In this document: one piece after another, positions 35,916 to 45,547 of the stretch
How positions within the stretch are numbered: the stretch's first letter is position 1
Layout of the letters: each line of letters begins with the position of its first letter
Origin: Thermoanaerobacteraceae bacterium
GTDB lineage: Bacteria; Bacillota; JADQBR01
Length of the DNA stretch: 64,000 nucleotides
Assembly (NCBI GenBank): GCA_017656305.1
Contig: JACDOG010000001.1
Location: forward strand, 248,001 to 312,000
Direction: 5' to 3'
Notes under the pieces: generated by a model
What the model was told of the DNA's origin: nothing
Seen by the model: the letters and a program-made list of their open reading frames with translations, nothing else
The model's database searches: none
Made by a program: the position numbers and the translations under genes

Positions 35916-37514
35916 TTATTCCAGAGAAATTATATAATAATAAACCGGCTGACCTCCCGCATAGACTTCGGTTTCCAGGTCGGGAAACTGTTGTTCAATT
36001 TTCTTCCGCAGTTCCCCAGCCTCTTCTGCGGTTACGTCTTGCCCATAGTAAAGGGTAAGCAGTTCGGCATCTTCGTCCGCCATTTTTTCCAACAATTCGA
36101 TTACCACCTGTTGCACTTCCGTGCCCACGACCTCAATTTCCCCGTCCTTGATGCCTAAAATATCACCCTCACTAATTTTTAAACCATTCACGCTGGAATC
36201 CCGCACTGCATAGGTAACCTCGCCGGATACAACCAAATCCATGGCTTCATTCATGGCTGCACCATTTTCCGCAAGAGAAGCTTCTGCATTAAAAGCCAGC
36301 ATTGCAGCTATACCCTGCGGGAAAGTTTTTGAAGGAATTACGGCAACTTCCTTATCAACCAAATTTTGTGCCTGTTGTGCTGCCATAATAATATTTTTGT
36401 TATTGGGCAGAACTATTACCTTATCCGCCGGCACACTGTTGATAGCAGCTACCAGGTCCTCCGTGCTCGGGTTCATGGTTTGCCCACCGGATACAATTTG
36501 GTCTGCTCCTAGGTTGGTAAATAATCGAGACAAGCCGTGGCCTACCGCAACTGCCACCACGCCTAGTTCCTTACCTGCCTGGGATTTAATTTCCTGTTCC
36601 AACTTGGTACGATGCTGCTCTGCCATATTGTCTATTTTGATATCATGCAAAGTTCCCTGCGCCACCGCTTTTTCCAATACGGTGCCAGGATTATTGGTAT
36701 GTATGTGTACTTTCAACATATTTTCCGTACCCACAACCAACAAGCTATCACCAAGAGACTCCAAAGACGTGCGGAACGCCGGGCCATTCAGATTACTACC
36801 TTTTAAAATAAATTCTGTACAGTATTGGTACTTTATACTGGCCGGTTCCTGTGTCGCAGGTTGTTCTCTTTCCACAACTTTCACTTCTTCCGCAGTCAAG
36901 GTTTCCACCGCTTCGCCCTTAAGGGCCTTAATCCCGCCTTTCATGATAAACAGTAAACCCTGGCCACCAGCGTCTACAACCCCGGCCTCCTTTAAGACGG
37001 CCAGTTGCTCCGGAGTTTTTGCCAAAGCCGTTTCCCCGTATTGCAGAGCAGCTTCCATCACCTCCAAGCTGTCTTTGCCCTGCTGTAACGCTTCTTTTGC
37101 ACCTGCGGCACAGGCCCTGGCTACACTGAGAATTGTGCCCTCAACGGGCCGCATCACTGCTTTATAGGCCGTATCCACCGCGTTTTGCAGGGCGGCAGCC
37201 AGTTGCTCCGCACTGATATGGGAACCGGCATTTTCCAATCCCTGGGCAAACCCACGAAACAACTGGGACAAAATAACTCCCGAATTACCGCGGGCCCCCA
37301 TCAATGAACCGTTGGCCACGGCTTGGGCCACTTGAGCTATTGTCATTTCGCCGGGATTAATTTCTTTCACCGCCGCCTGCATGGTCAAAGACATATTGGT
37401 TCCCGTGTCCCCGTCGGGCACGGGAAAAACATTTAACGCATCCACAGCTGCTTTATTTTGCATTAAATACTGGCTACCGCCATGAAAGAATTTAATCAGC
37501 TGTTCTGCATTCAT
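35916..37514 (-). CDS. fakA: Fatty acid kinase catalytic subunit FakA (YloV, DAK family)
   Basis: Phosphorylates FakB-bound fatty acids using ATP, feeding PlsY or returning through PlsX. The N-terminal DhaL-like domain has NVFPVPDGDTGTNMSLTMQA and GARGNSGVILSQLFRGFA; the middle and C-terminal DegV-like parts contain VHIHTNNPG and VLPNNKNIIMAA. 532 residues. A dedicated FakB is not in the window. It follows yloU by 21 bases, the standard yloU-yloV-recG order. Confidence 0.9.
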   Translation of the reverse strand: MNAEQLIKFFHGGSQYLMQNKAAVDALNVFPVPDGDTGTNMSLTMQAAVKEINPGEMTIAQVAQAVANGSLMGARGNSGVILSQLFRGFAQGLENAGSHISAEQLAAALQNAVDTAYKAVMRPVEGTILSVARACAAGAKEALQQGKDSLEVMEAALQYGETALAKTPEQLAVLKEAGVVDAGGQGLLFIMKGGIKALKGEAVETLTAEEVKVVEREQPATQEPASIKYQYCTEFILKGSNLNGPAFRTSLESLGDSLLVVGTENMLKVHIHTNNPGTVLEKAVAQGTLHDIKIDNMAEQHRTKLEQEIKSQAGKELGVVAVAVGHGLSRLFTNLGADQIVSGGQTMNPSTEDLVAAINSVPADKVIVLPNNKNIIMAAQQAQNLVDKEVAVIPSKTFPQGIAAMLAFNAEASLAENGAAMNEAMDLVVSGEVTYAVRDSSVNGLKISEGDILGIKDGEIEVVGTEVQQVVIELLEKMADEDAELLTLYYGQDVTAEEAGELRKKIEQQFPDLETEVYAGGQPVYYYIISLE

Positions 37515-37535
37515 GCTGTCAACCCCTTGCCCAAT

Positions 37536-37895
37536 TTAATCGCTAACCTTTACTCCCTGCACTGTAACATTCACTGCCAATACAGGTATCCCCAATTTTT
37601 GTTCCACGGTGTAACGCACCTTGTCCATGATATTGTGCGCCACTTCGGATATTTTGGTCCCGTAACTAACCACAATATAGACGTCAATCACAATGCCGTT
37701 TTCCGCATTTTTCACCTCAACGCCCTTGCTCAGGGCTTCACCACGCAACAGTTCCACAATACCGTCTTTAATTCTTTGTGAAGCCATTCCCACTACGCCG
37801 TAGCATTCCATAGCTGCCAAACCGGCGATTGACGCAATAACAGCATTGCTAACAAAAATTTTTCCGTAGTCATTTTGCATTTCCTGAGCATGTAC
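37536..37895 (-). CDS. Asp23/Gls24 family envelope stress protein (YloU)
   Basis: The conserved GKIFVSNAVIASIAGLAAM, GVVGMASQ and IVIDVYIVVSYGTKI are typical of Asp23-domain proteins, small alkaline-shock or membrane-anchored proteins. 119 residues from the ATG at 37895, which follows GAGGAGG; the longer frame to 37946 has no site. It precedes fakA and may be linked to membrane-lipid status; function in this lineage is not known. Confidence 0.88.
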   Translation of the reverse strand, partial: VHAQEMQNDYGKIFVSNAVIASIAGLAAMECYGVVGMASQRIKDGIVELLRGEALSKGVEVKNAENGIVIDVYIVVSYGTKISEVAHNIMDKVRYTVEQKLGIPVLAVNVTVQGVKVSD

Positions 37896-38029
37896 CATAA
37901 AAAAGCCTCCTCGCATTCCGGTCAGCCCGAAGTTGGTTGCACCCAAACTTACAAAACTTAACTATAAGCAATTATCCTGCCTAAGTCAATAGTTGACTAA
38001 TCTTCCGACAAAGGAAAGTCACTTTTCAC

Positions 38030-38058
38030 TTGCCAGTGATTCGCATTTTTGATAAAAT
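38030..38058 (+). promoter_or_regulatory. Sigma-A promoter of rpmB
   Basis: TTGCCA (38030-38035) and TAAAAT (38053-38058) are exactly 17 bases apart, 45 bases before the rpmB start. It faces away from yloU. Confidence 0.75.
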
Positions 38059-38102
38059 ACTAAAAGGTGTTTACTTGTAGCTCTAAGGAGGTGCACTGAA
38101 CA

Positions 38103-38291
38103 ATGGCAAAATGTGAAGTATGTGGTAAAGGTGTTGTAACTGGTAATAAGGTCAGCCACTCCAATATTAAAACGAAACGCACCTGGGCTCCCAACCTGCA
38201 AAAGGTTAAAGCCCTGGTAGACGGTTCGCCAAAAAGAATTTACGTCTGCACTCGCTGCCTTCGCTCCGGAAAAGTGCAACGTGCAATTTAA
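38103..38291 (+). CDS. rpmB: 50S ribosomal protein L28 (zinc-binding form)
   Basis: The protein [20 protein letters not shown] with C-terminal [16 protein letters not shown] is L28 with both CxxC pairs, the zinc-binding type. 62 residues. ATG after AAGGAGGTGCACTGAACA. As in Bacillus it is on the opposite strand to its neighbours, between yloU and the rpe end of the prkC operon. No spoVM-like 26-residue gene is found next to it. Confidence 0.97.
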   Translation: MAKCEVCGKGVVTGNKVSHSNIKTKRTWAPNLQKVKALVDGSPKRIYVCTRCLRSGKVQRAI

Positions 38292-38318
38292 GAGACTGGT
38301 TTGCCGGTCTCTTTTTTA
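38291..38318 (+). terminator. Terminator after rpmB
   Basis: AGAGACTGG (38291-38299) pairs with CCGGTCTCT (38304-38312), including one G-T wobble, and is followed by a run of T. Confidence 0.85.
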
Positions 38319-38332
38319 TTTAATACTTACTC

Positions 38333-38881
38333 CTACCGCAAGTTTTGACTGACAATAACTTCACCGGTTTCAATATTGATAAGTTTGGCCTGTCCTGCCT
38401 CAATTAATGCCGCGGTAGGCGGGTAACCACCTTTGGGTAAACTGGGACTTCCCGGATTAATCAGCCATATGTCACCGTATTGAGTTATTTCGGGAATATG
38501 ATTGTGACCGTGGCAGCAAATCTCCGCCCCTTGCTTCATGCCCACCTTAACCAGCTTTTCTCCCATCCATAAGTGGCCGTGATGTATGAAAATTTTCAAC
38601 TCCTGCCAAAAAACTGCACCCGGTTCCTGTAATACAAATGGCAATACCATCTGGTCCACGTCGGCATCACAGTTTCCTCGGGCGCAAATAACAGGCACAT
38701 TCAAGTCTCCCAGTTCCACGGACAGCGCACCGGGATTATAACCGGCCACTATGGGATTGCGCGGGCCGTGATAAAGGACATCCCCACAATGAAGTATAAC
38801 ATCAACATTGCTAAAAATCTGCTTAACCTTGCGCCACGCCTCTACGTCACCGTGTGTATCACTGACAATTCCAACGCGCAT
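38333..38881 (-). CDS. YfcE/MJ0936-type metallophosphoesterase
   Basis: Small calcineurin-like phosphodiesterase. All metal motifs are present: VSDTHGD at the start, HCGDVL, RGNCD, IHHGH and CHGHNHIPE. 182 residues from the ATG at 38881, with GGGAGG upstream; the longer frame to 38995 runs into rpe. The substrate is unknown. It takes the slot used by thiN in the Bacillus rpe region. Confidence 0.88.
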   Translation of the reverse strand: MRVGIVSDTHGDVEAWRKVKQIFSNVDVILHCGDVLYHGPRNPIVAGYNPGALSVELGDLNVPVICARGNCDADVDQMVLPFVLQEPGAVFWQELKIFIHHGHLWMGEKLVKVGMKQGAEICCHGHNHIPEITQYGDIWLINPGSPSLPKGGYPPTAALIEAGQAKLINIETGEVIVSQNLR

Positions 38882-38900
38882 ATTCTTGCTTCCTCCCTTT

Positions 38901-39560
38901 CTAGTTTCCATCACCGGCGGCTCTGAGGTTGCGTACCGCTTCTTCCACACCGCTAGATTTAAACACGTAGGAACCGGCAACCAACACATTGGCACCGGCT
39001 CTTACCACCCGGGCCGCCGTTTCCTGGTTGATGCCGCCATCCACCTCAATATCCACCTGCTTGTCAAGGGTGTTGACCAGTTCTTTTAACCGGTTAATTT
39101 TCGGCACAACATTTTCAATAAATGCCTGTCCCCCAAACCCGGGATTAACCGTCATCAACAATACCAAATCCACATCCGGCAGTATGTACTCGATACTATT
39201 TAACGGCGTGGCAGGATTTAAAGCTACGCCGGCTTTAGCTCCCAACTGTTTAATGCTTTGCACCGTGCGGTGCAGGTGTGTGCACGCTTCCGCATGAACG
39301 GTAATGATGTCCGCTCCGGCCTGATAAAAATCTTGCAGGTATCTGTCAGGTTGTTCTATCATGAGATGCACGTCAAAAACCAGTTGGGAATGGCACCGCA
39401 GGCTTTGAATTAAACCCGGGCCAAAAGTAATATTGGGCACGAAAAATCCGTCCATAACGTCTAGGTGCAGGTAATCCGCTCCCGCTTCTTCCACCTTTTT
39501 TACTTCCTGTTGTAAATTCGCAAAATCGGCTGCTAACAGTGAAGGTGCTATCTTTACCAT
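38901..39560 (-). CDS. rpe: Ribulose-phosphate 3-epimerase
   Basis: Interconverts ribulose-5-phosphate and xylulose-5-phosphate. The barrel motifs [45 protein letters not shown] and [12 protein letters not shown] are complete. 219 residues. The ATG overlaps the rsgA stop codon by one base, with a GGAG site inside rsgA, so translation is coupled. Confidence 0.97.
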   Translation of the reverse strand: MVKIAPSLLAADFANLQQEVKKVEEAGADYLHLDVMDGFFVPNITFGPGLIQSLRCHSQLVFDVHLMIEQPDRYLQDFYQAGADIITVHAEACTHLHRTVQSIKQLGAKAGVALNPATPLNSIEYILPDVDLVLLMTVNPGFGGQAFIENVVPKINRLKELVNTLDKQVDIEVDGGINQETAARVVRAGANVLVAGSYVFKSSGVEEAVRNLRAAGDGN

Positions 39561-40435
39561 TAGTAACTCCTTTCCTGTTCGATAATTTCCTCTAAAAATT
39601 GTAAATAATTTTCATACCGCGACCGGCTGATTTTACCCTGCCGTACCGCCTCTTTCACGCCGCAGTCCGGTTCTTTGTCATGCAAGCAGGTGTTAAAACG
39701 ACACCGGTCCCGGAAAACATCCATTTCCGGAAAAAGAAAACTTAATTCTTCGCGAGGAATGTCAGGAAGGTTGATGCGGCTGAACCCGGGAGTATCCGCG
39801 ACCAATCCTTTGTTCAGGGGTAACAACTCTGTATGCCGGGTAGTATGCCTGCCCCGACGAACCTTTTCGCTTACTTTTCCGGTTTGCAGTTGAAATTCGG
39901 GATTTAACGCATTGAGAATGCTGGACTTACCCGCACCTGACGGGCCGGCCAAAACCGTGATGTGACCATCCAGATAATCGGATAGCTTTTCGATGCCTTC
40001 CCCCGTTTTGGCGCTGGTAATTACCACGGGGTAACCGATACTGTCATAAATATTAATAATATCCTGAGAATTCTCCTTGTCAGCAATGTCAATTTTGTTA
40101 AAACAGATTACGGGCATTATTGATATATGCTCCACAAATACTAAGAGCCGGTCCAGCAAAACCAAGTCCGGAGGCGGGGCCTCCAGAGAGGTTACCAGGA
40201 TTACCTGGTCTACGTTGGCCACCGGAGGACGCAGCAACTCCGTCTCCCGGGGCAGCAGTTCTTCAATCACGCCCCGCTTTTCGTCAACAACGGAAATTTC
40301 CACCCGGTCACCGGGCAGAAACTTAACTTTTTTCTGGCGAAACCGGCCGCGCAGGGAACATTCCACAACCTGTCCGTCCCCTGTTTGGACGTAGTAAAAT
40401 CCGCTGTAGCCTTTGAGGATGATGCCCTCAGCCAA
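39560..40435 (-). CDS. rsgA: Ribosome small-subunit GTPase RsgA
   Basis: Circularly permuted GTPase for late 30S assembly. An N-terminal OB fold is followed by the permuted GTPase: NKIDI (G4), [14 protein letters not shown] (G1), DTPGFSRI (G3), then a zinc knuckle [16 protein letters not shown]. 291 residues. TTG start 7 bases after AAGGAGG. It directly follows prkC, as in Bacillus. Confidence 0.97.
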   Translation of the reverse strand: MAEGIILKGYSGFYYVQTGDGQVVECSLRGRFRQKKVKFLPGDRVEISVVDEKRGVIEELLPRETELLRPPVANVDQVILVTSLEAPPPDLVLLDRLLVFVEHISIMPVICFNKIDIADKENSQDIINIYDSIGYPVVITSAKTGEGIEKLSDYLDGHITVLAGPSGAGKSSILNALNPEFQLQTGKVSEKVRRGRHTTRHTELLPLNKGLVADTPGFSRINLPDIPREELSFLFPEMDVFRDRCRFNTCLHDKEPDCGVKEAVRQGKISRSRYENYLQFLEEIIEQERSY

Positions 40436-40448
40436 ATAACCAACCTCC

Positions 40449-42278
40449 TTACGGTACTTTTTGCTCCTTAATCAATTCCTCATCCAGATAAATCTGTATC
40501 TTTCCCCTGGTATAAAAAGGTACGTATTGTTGAACAAAGGAACCGCTTTTATGAACACGATTATATTCTACATGAGTGCCCTTCAAATCTATAACCACGA
40601 TTTTCACCCGGTGTTGCCTGTTATCATCGGGCACGGGGACGGTTACATATGCCTGTTGAGGTGTCGGTCCCGGCCCGCTGCTGATAACCAAGTTTACGGT
40701 ATGCCCCTGCAATATTTTATCCCCCGGTGCAACATCCTGACTGGCTATCTGGCCGGAAAAATATTCCCGGCTGGTCTGAAAAGTAACCATACCCAATTCC
40801 AGCCGCACTTCCTGCAATTTTTTCTTGGCTTCTTCCAGGGTTAATCCCCTTAAGTCGGGCATGGAAATATACTGCGGCTCGGGACCACGGCTTATCACCA
40901 GCCTAACTTCCGTCCCTTCCGGTTGTGCCGTCCCCGGTCCAGGTTCCTGACTGATAACCCTCCCGGCCTCAACCTCGGTATTGTAAGTCCTTTCCACATC
41001 GGGCGACACCTTCAAGCCTTCGTTATCCAGAATAATGCGTGCCTCTCTCTCCGTCAGCCCGATAACTTCCGGCACCTCAACCATCGGTGGTCCTAAACTG
41101 ACTGTCAACTCGATTATTCGCCCCTTTTTAACCTTTTCACCTGCTTCCGGTGACTGGGCAATCACCGCTTCCCTCGGCACTTCCTTATGCTGCCGGCGCG
41201 ATACCACCTCCGCAGATAGACCCACTTCATAAAGCGTACGCTGGGCTTCCGCCAGTTCCTGTCCCTTCACATTCGGCACATCAACCTCTGCCACGTTGAT
41301 ATACGCTTGAAAGGCATAGTAGGCACCGTAGCCCAACCCAATCAATAACAGCAACAGCAATAAATATCCTATGGGCTTAAGCCTTCTTTTCCTTTTTTTG
41401 TTGGCGGCCTTACCCCGCTCCGGCGTAAATGCCTGGTTCGGTGTATCCTCGGACCACAGCATGTTTTTTACCTTATGCAGGTCAGCGCGCATTTCTGCAG
41501 CACTGTCGTAACGCAACTGATAATCCTTCTCCATGGCCCGGAAAACTATCTCCTCCAGCATGGGAGGAAGCACGTCTTCCCGCAGTTCCCGGGGTGGTGG
41601 TGGAGTATCCTGAATGTGTTTTAAAGCAATAGTGATCGGAGTCTCGCCACTGTAAGGCAGTTTACCCGTCAACATTTCGTAAAGTACAACCCCGGCTGCA
41701 TATATGTCCGACTTTTCGTCAGCAGCTTCCCCTTTGGCCTGCTCCGGCGACAAGTAATGAACTGACCCAACGATACTGCCGGTATATGTTACCGTTGCCG
41801 CCGTGGAGGCCCGCGCTATACCAAAGTCAGTTACTTTCACCCTACCTGCAGGGGTCAAAAGAATGTTCTGGGGTTTTATGTCCCGGTGAATGATGTTATT
41901 TTCATGCGCGTGTTCCAAAGCATCACAAATCTGAATGGCTATGTCAACTGCTTCCTCCAAATCCAAAGGAGCATTTTCCCGAATATATTCTTTAAGGGTT
42001 TTCCCTTGGACGTATTCAATAACCAGGTAGTGCAGACCGTCTTGCTGCCCCACATCATAAATACTGACAATGTTCGGGTGGGAGAGACTAGCCACCGCCT
42101 GCGCTTCTCTGCGGAACCGGCGGACAAAGTCCTCGTCGCTGGCGAACTGTTCCCGCAGTACTTTCACGGTAACAATACGGTTCAGCAGCGTATCTCTCCC
42201 TTTGTAAACCACTGCCATACCGCCGGCACCGATCTTTTCAATTATCTCGTAACGTCCGCCCAGTTCTTTACCAATCAC
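40449..42278 (-). CDS. prkC: PASTA-domain Ser/Thr protein kinase PrkC
   Basis: Membrane kinase that senses muropeptides; in Bacillus it triggers spore germination and controls wall metabolism. The cytosolic kinase (~10-270) shows IGAGGMAVVYKG, the VAIK-equivalent VTVKVL, HRDIKPQNILL and DFGIA. A single membrane span (YLLLLLLLIGLGYGAYYAF) is followed by three PASTA repeats (VPNVKGQ..., VPEVIGL..., MPDLRGL...) and a short C-terminal domain. GTG at 42278 has GAGGTG 6 bases upstream; the GTG at 42287 is less well placed. Confidence 0.96.
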   Translation of the reverse strand: MIGKELGGRYEIIEKIGAGGMAVVYKGRDTLLNRIVTVKVLREQFASDEDFVRRFRREAQAVASLSHPNIVSIYDVGQQDGLHYLVIEYVQGKTLKEYIRENAPLDLEEAVDIAIQICDALEHAHENNIIHRDIKPQNILLTPAGRVKVTDFGIARASTAATVTYTGSIVGSVHYLSPEQAKGEAADEKSDIYAAGVVLYEMLTGKLPYSGETPITIALKHIQDTPPPPRELREDVLPPMLEEIVFRAMEKDYQLRYDSAAEMRADLHKVKNMLWSEDTPNQAFTPERGKAANKKRKRRLKPIGYLLLLLLLIGLGYGAYYAFQAYINVAEVDVPNVKGQELAEAQRTLYEVGLSAEVVSRRQHKEVPREAVIAQSPEAGEKVKKGRIIELTVSLGPPMVEVPEVIGLTEREARIILDNEGLKVSPDVERTYNTEVEAGRVISQEPGPGTAQPEGTEVRLVISRGPEPQYISMPDLRGLTLEEAKKKLQEVRLELGMVTFQTSREYFSGQIASQDVAPGDKILQGHTVNLVISSGPGPTPQQAYVTVPVPDDNRQHRVKIVVIDLKGTHVEYNRVHKSGSFVQQYVPFYTRGKIQIYLDEELIKEQKVP

Positions 42279-42290
42279 TGGCTTCACCTC

Positions 42291-43004
42291 TTAAGTATTT
42301 TGCACCAACAGTACGGTAATATTGTCGTGACCGCCACGTTTCAAAGCCAAATCGATAAGAACATTCAGCTTACTGGATAAATTGTCCGGATTACTCAACA
42401 CCTGACAAATTTCTTCGCTGGAAAGAAGACTGCTTAAACCATCGGTACACAACAACAAGGTATCCTGCTCTTTCAGAGACACCCGGTCAGTATCAACCAG
42501 TACGTCCTGTTCGATTCCCAAAGCCCGAGTAAGCAAATTACGCTGCGGATGATGTTGTGCTTCTTCCTGTGTCATGTTACCATTACGCATCATTTCACCA
42601 ACAAAAGAATGGTCTTTGGTTAATAACTTCAAAGTATCGTTGCGAAACAGGTATATCCTGCTGTCTCCCACGTGAGCCAAATAGACGGTACTCTCAAATA
42701 CCCAGACGACGGAAAGTGTGGTACCCATACCGGCACGGGAAGGCTCTTTTTGTGCCTGCCTATAGATTTCCCGGTTAGCATGCTGCACTGCACCTGCCAA
42801 CACCTTTTCCGGCTGTGCGCTGCCCGCATTGCGCTGAATATATTTGACCAACGCATCAACAGCCAGACTACTGGCCACTTCCCCGGCAGCATGCCCGCCC
42901 ATTCCATCAGCCACTCCATACAGCTGGAGTTCCGGTATTAAGATGTAAGCATCCTCATTATTTTGCCTCACCAAACCAGTATGGGTAGCTGCTTCTGCTA
43001 ACAT
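42291..43004 (-). CDS. prpC: PP2C-type Ser/Thr phosphatase PrpC
   Basis: Manganese-dependent phosphatase that reverses PrkC. Motifs: THTGLVRQNNEDAY, YGVADGMGGHAAGEVASS, VGDSRIYLFR, CTDGLSSLL and GGHDNITVLLV. About 237 residues from the ATG at 43004, which has GGGAG 8 bases upstream; a TTG at 43028 is possible. It precedes prkC by 12 bases. Confidence 0.96.
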   Translation of the reverse strand: MLAEAATHTGLVRQNNEDAYILIPELQLYGVADGMGGHAAGEVASSLAVDALVKYIQRNAGSAQPEKVLAGAVQHANREIYRQAQKEPSRAGMGTTLSVVWVFESTVYLAHVGDSRIYLFRNDTLKLLTKDHSFVGEMMRNGNMTQEEAQHHPQRNLLTRALGIEQDVLVDTDRVSLKEQDTLLLCTDGLSSLLSSEEICQVLSNPDNLSSKLNVLIDLALKRGGHDNITVLLVQNT

Positions 43005-43078
43005 ACCTTCAACTCCCTGAGAATTCAAACGGATAATTCCTGTATTGTTTTCGCCTTGAGTTGACTTTTTTCCTTTTT

Positions 43079-44134
43079 TTATTTCAGATTTAACCGGCGC
43101 CGCCGCAGCTGCCCGCAGGCAGCATCAATATCAGTTCCCTTTTCTTCACGGATAACGACATTAATGTTCATATCCTGCAAGATACTGCGAAATTTCCTGA
43201 TTGCGATGTCATCCGGTCTGAGAAAACCGGTTTCCGGGACGGGATTGATAGGAATCAAATTCACGTTGCATTTGATCCCGGACACAAGTTTTCCTAATTT
43301 CACGGCATCCTGCGGTGAATCATTGATACCTTTAATCATGGCGTACTCAAATGTAACCCGGCGGCCGGTAATTTCTACGTACTCCTGGCAAGCTGCCAGC
43401 AGTTCGCCTATCGGGTACTTTTTATTTACCGGCATTAATTTGTCCCGCTTTTCGTCTGTTGCCGCGTGCAGGGATATTGCCAGGATAATAGGCATTTTCT
43501 CCCGGGCCAAACACCGTATCTGCGGCACCAGGCCGCATGTGGACAGGGTGATACGCCGCCAGCCGATGTTTAAGCCAGCATCATCATTCATGAGGCGTAT
43601 TGCTTTGACCACGTTATCGTAGTTTAATAACGGCTCACCCATTCCCATTAAAACCACATTATCAATAGGGATACCGGTTACCCGTTCTCCATCCATAACC
43701 TGGCTGACAATTTCTCCCGGCGAAAGATTTCTTTTCCAACCGCCTAAACCTGTGGCACAAAAAGCACATCCCATGCTGCAGCCTACCTGGGAAGAAACAC
43801 AAACCGTTGCCCGGTCTCTCTGGTTAGTACGACCTTCATAGTTCATGACAACCGTTTCAATGGTTTCACCATCGGCCAGACGAAACAGTAACTTCACGGT
43901 ACTGCCGTCCCGGGACTGCTGCCGAGACAAAGCCTCCAGGCAGTTGATGACAGTGGTTTGCTTCAGCCTGTCCCGGAAAGACCGGGGCAGGTTGGTCATA
44001 TCATCTATTTCACAAACAGCCTGCCGCTGTACCCAGTGGAACAGCTGCCGGGCGCGAAATTTGGGATAACCCCATTCTGTCACTAGTATTTCCATTTCCT
44101 TCAAGTTCAGACTACGCAGATCCTGCTTACCCAT
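43079..44134 (-). CDS. rlmN: Dual-specificity RNA methyltransferase RlmN
   Basis: Radical SAM enzyme that makes 2-methyladenosine at 23S A2503 and tRNA A37. The cluster motif CSMGCAFCATG (Cx3Cx2C) and the later GMGEPLLNYDNV are typical, and the two methyl-carrier cysteines are in the expected places (KRNLSPGEIVSQV region and near the C-terminal DIDAACGQLR). 351 residues. The ATG overlaps the rsmB stop by one base. Confidence 0.97.
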   Translation of the reverse strand: MGKQDLRSLNLKEMEILVTEWGYPKFRARQLFHWVQRQAVCEIDDMTNLPRSFRDRLKQTTVINCLEALSRQQSRDGSTVKLLFRLADGETIETVVMNYEGRTNQRDRATVCVSSQVGCSMGCAFCATGLGGWKRNLSPGEIVSQVMDGERVTGIPIDNVVLMGMGEPLLNYDNVVKAIRLMNDDAGLNIGWRRITLSTCGLVPQIRCLAREKMPIILAISLHAATDEKRDKLMPVNKKYPIGELLAACQEYVEITGRRVTFEYAMIKGINDSPQDAVKLGKLVSGIKCNVNLIPINPVPETGFLRPDDIAIRKFRSILQDMNINVVIREEKGTDIDAACGQLRRRRLNLK

Positions 44135-45501
44135 CAACTATCTCCCCGTCTCTTGATTCTGGCCACAAAGAATCCGTCCACACCGTAATGCTGCGGCAGA
44201 AGTTGCAGATATCCGTTCCGTGCCGTAGTGATATCTTTATCCAATAGTTTAAACGGAATGTAAGGTGTTAAGTCGTCCATAACAAACTCGGGAAACTGCT
44301 TTAAAAACGCGGAGATCATGTCTTCGTTTTCCTCTTGTGTAAGGGTACAGGTGCTGTAAACAAGCACCCCGTTTGGTTTCAAACACGGGACAGCCTTTGT
44401 CAGTATCTCCCACTGCAGCCGTGTCATTTCCTTGATATCCTCCCGGTTTTTACGCCACCTGGCATCGGCACGCCGCGAGAGAACTCCCAGGCCCGTACAG
44501 GGAACATCCAGCAGAAGGTAATCCACCTGCTGCCGGTAAACCCGGCCCAGTTCCCTGGCATCCAGCATTCTTTCTTGAATGATACTGCAGCCCAGTCGTT
44601 CTTTATTTTGCTTAATCAACGAGATTTTGTGCTCATGCACGTCGCAGGCAATGATTCTGCCTTCATTGTTCATTAACTGGGCAATGTGTGTCGCTTTACC
44701 CCCGGGAGCTGCACACCCGTCTACAACCAAACTTCCTGGCCGGGCTGCCAAAACTCGCGCCGGCAGCATGGAAGACTCGTCCTGCAGTGTAAACATGCCC
44801 TGCTTGTAAGCAGCCAGCTCAGCTAGAGGCTTCTCTGATTTAATAACTACCGCTTCGGGCATGAGCTTCCCCGGTGAAGTTTCCACATCTTCCTCCGCAA
44901 GTTGTTGTATTAACGCCGCGCCAGTTGTCTTGAGGGTATTTACCCTGGCTGTAGTCGGTGCAGGTGAATTGTTATACCGGCACAGGGCCTCTGTTTCCTC
45001 GAACCCGAATCGCTCCAGCCACCGTTCAACCAGCCAGCGGGGATGCGAGTACACTACCGACAGGTATGCAACAGGGTCTCTTTCCTTACACGGCCAGGAT
45101 ATCTGATCCAGATTACGTATTACATTCCGGAGCACCCCGTTGACAAACCCGGCTGCCCCTCGGTTGCTGACCTTCTTTGCCAGGTTCACCATTTCATTAA
45201 CGGCGGCTCTGGCCGGTACCTTGTCCATGTACAACAGCTGATACGCCCCAAGCATTAATATGAGACGGATTTCCGGGTCAAGTTTGTGCCAGGGCTTGAC
45301 CAGAAATTTTTCCAGCACCCACTTAAGCGCCAGGCGCATGCGTACGGTCCCGTACACCAATTCTGTAATAAAGGCGCGGTCCTGTTTTGTTACCGCGCCC
45401 CTTAATGCCTGGTTGACAGCAATATTGGCATAAGCCCCGTGGTATTCAATCCTCTCTAAAATCTCAAATGCAACTTGTCTGGCCGACTTATGCTCTACCA
45501 T
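44134..45501 (-). CDS. rsmB: 16S rRNA (cytosine-967-C5)-methyltransferase RsmB
   Basis: An N-terminal NusB-like RNA-binding domain (about 1-140: ARQVAFEILERIEYHGAYAN) is joined to a SAM-dependent RsmB/Nop2 catalytic domain with VVDGCAAPGGKATHIAQLM, DVPCTGLGVLSRR and YSTCTLTQEENE, holding both catalytic cysteines. 455 residues. ATG after AGAGGG. It is followed without gap by rlmN. Confidence 0.97.
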   Translation of the reverse strand: MVEHKSARQVAFEILERIEYHGAYANIAVNQALRGAVTKQDRAFITELVYGTVRMRLALKWVLEKFLVKPWHKLDPEIRLILMLGAYQLLYMDKVPARAAVNEMVNLAKKVSNRGAAGFVNGVLRNVIRNLDQISWPCKERDPVAYLSVVYSHPRWLVERWLERFGFEETEALCRYNNSPAPTTARVNTLKTTGAALIQQLAEEDVETSPGKLMPEAVVIKSEKPLAELAAYKQGMFTLQDESSMLPARVLAARPGSLVVDGCAAPGGKATHIAQLMNNEGRIIACDVHEHKISLIKQNKERLGCSIIQERMLDARELGRVYRQQVDYLLLDVPCTGLGVLSRRADARWRKNREDIKEMTRLQWEILTKAVPCLKPNGVLVYSTCTLTQEENEDMISAFLKQFPEFVMDDLTPYIPFKLLDKDITTARNGYLQLLPQHYGVDGFFVARIKRRGDS

Positions 45502-45547
45502 AATAAACCCTCTTTCCTGGTCGAAAAGTATGGGAAGCAGGCGTCTT

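Noticed and set aside
38292-38332. spoVM next to rpmB
   Set aside because: Bacillus has a 26-codon spoVM here, but the gap holds only the rpmB terminator.
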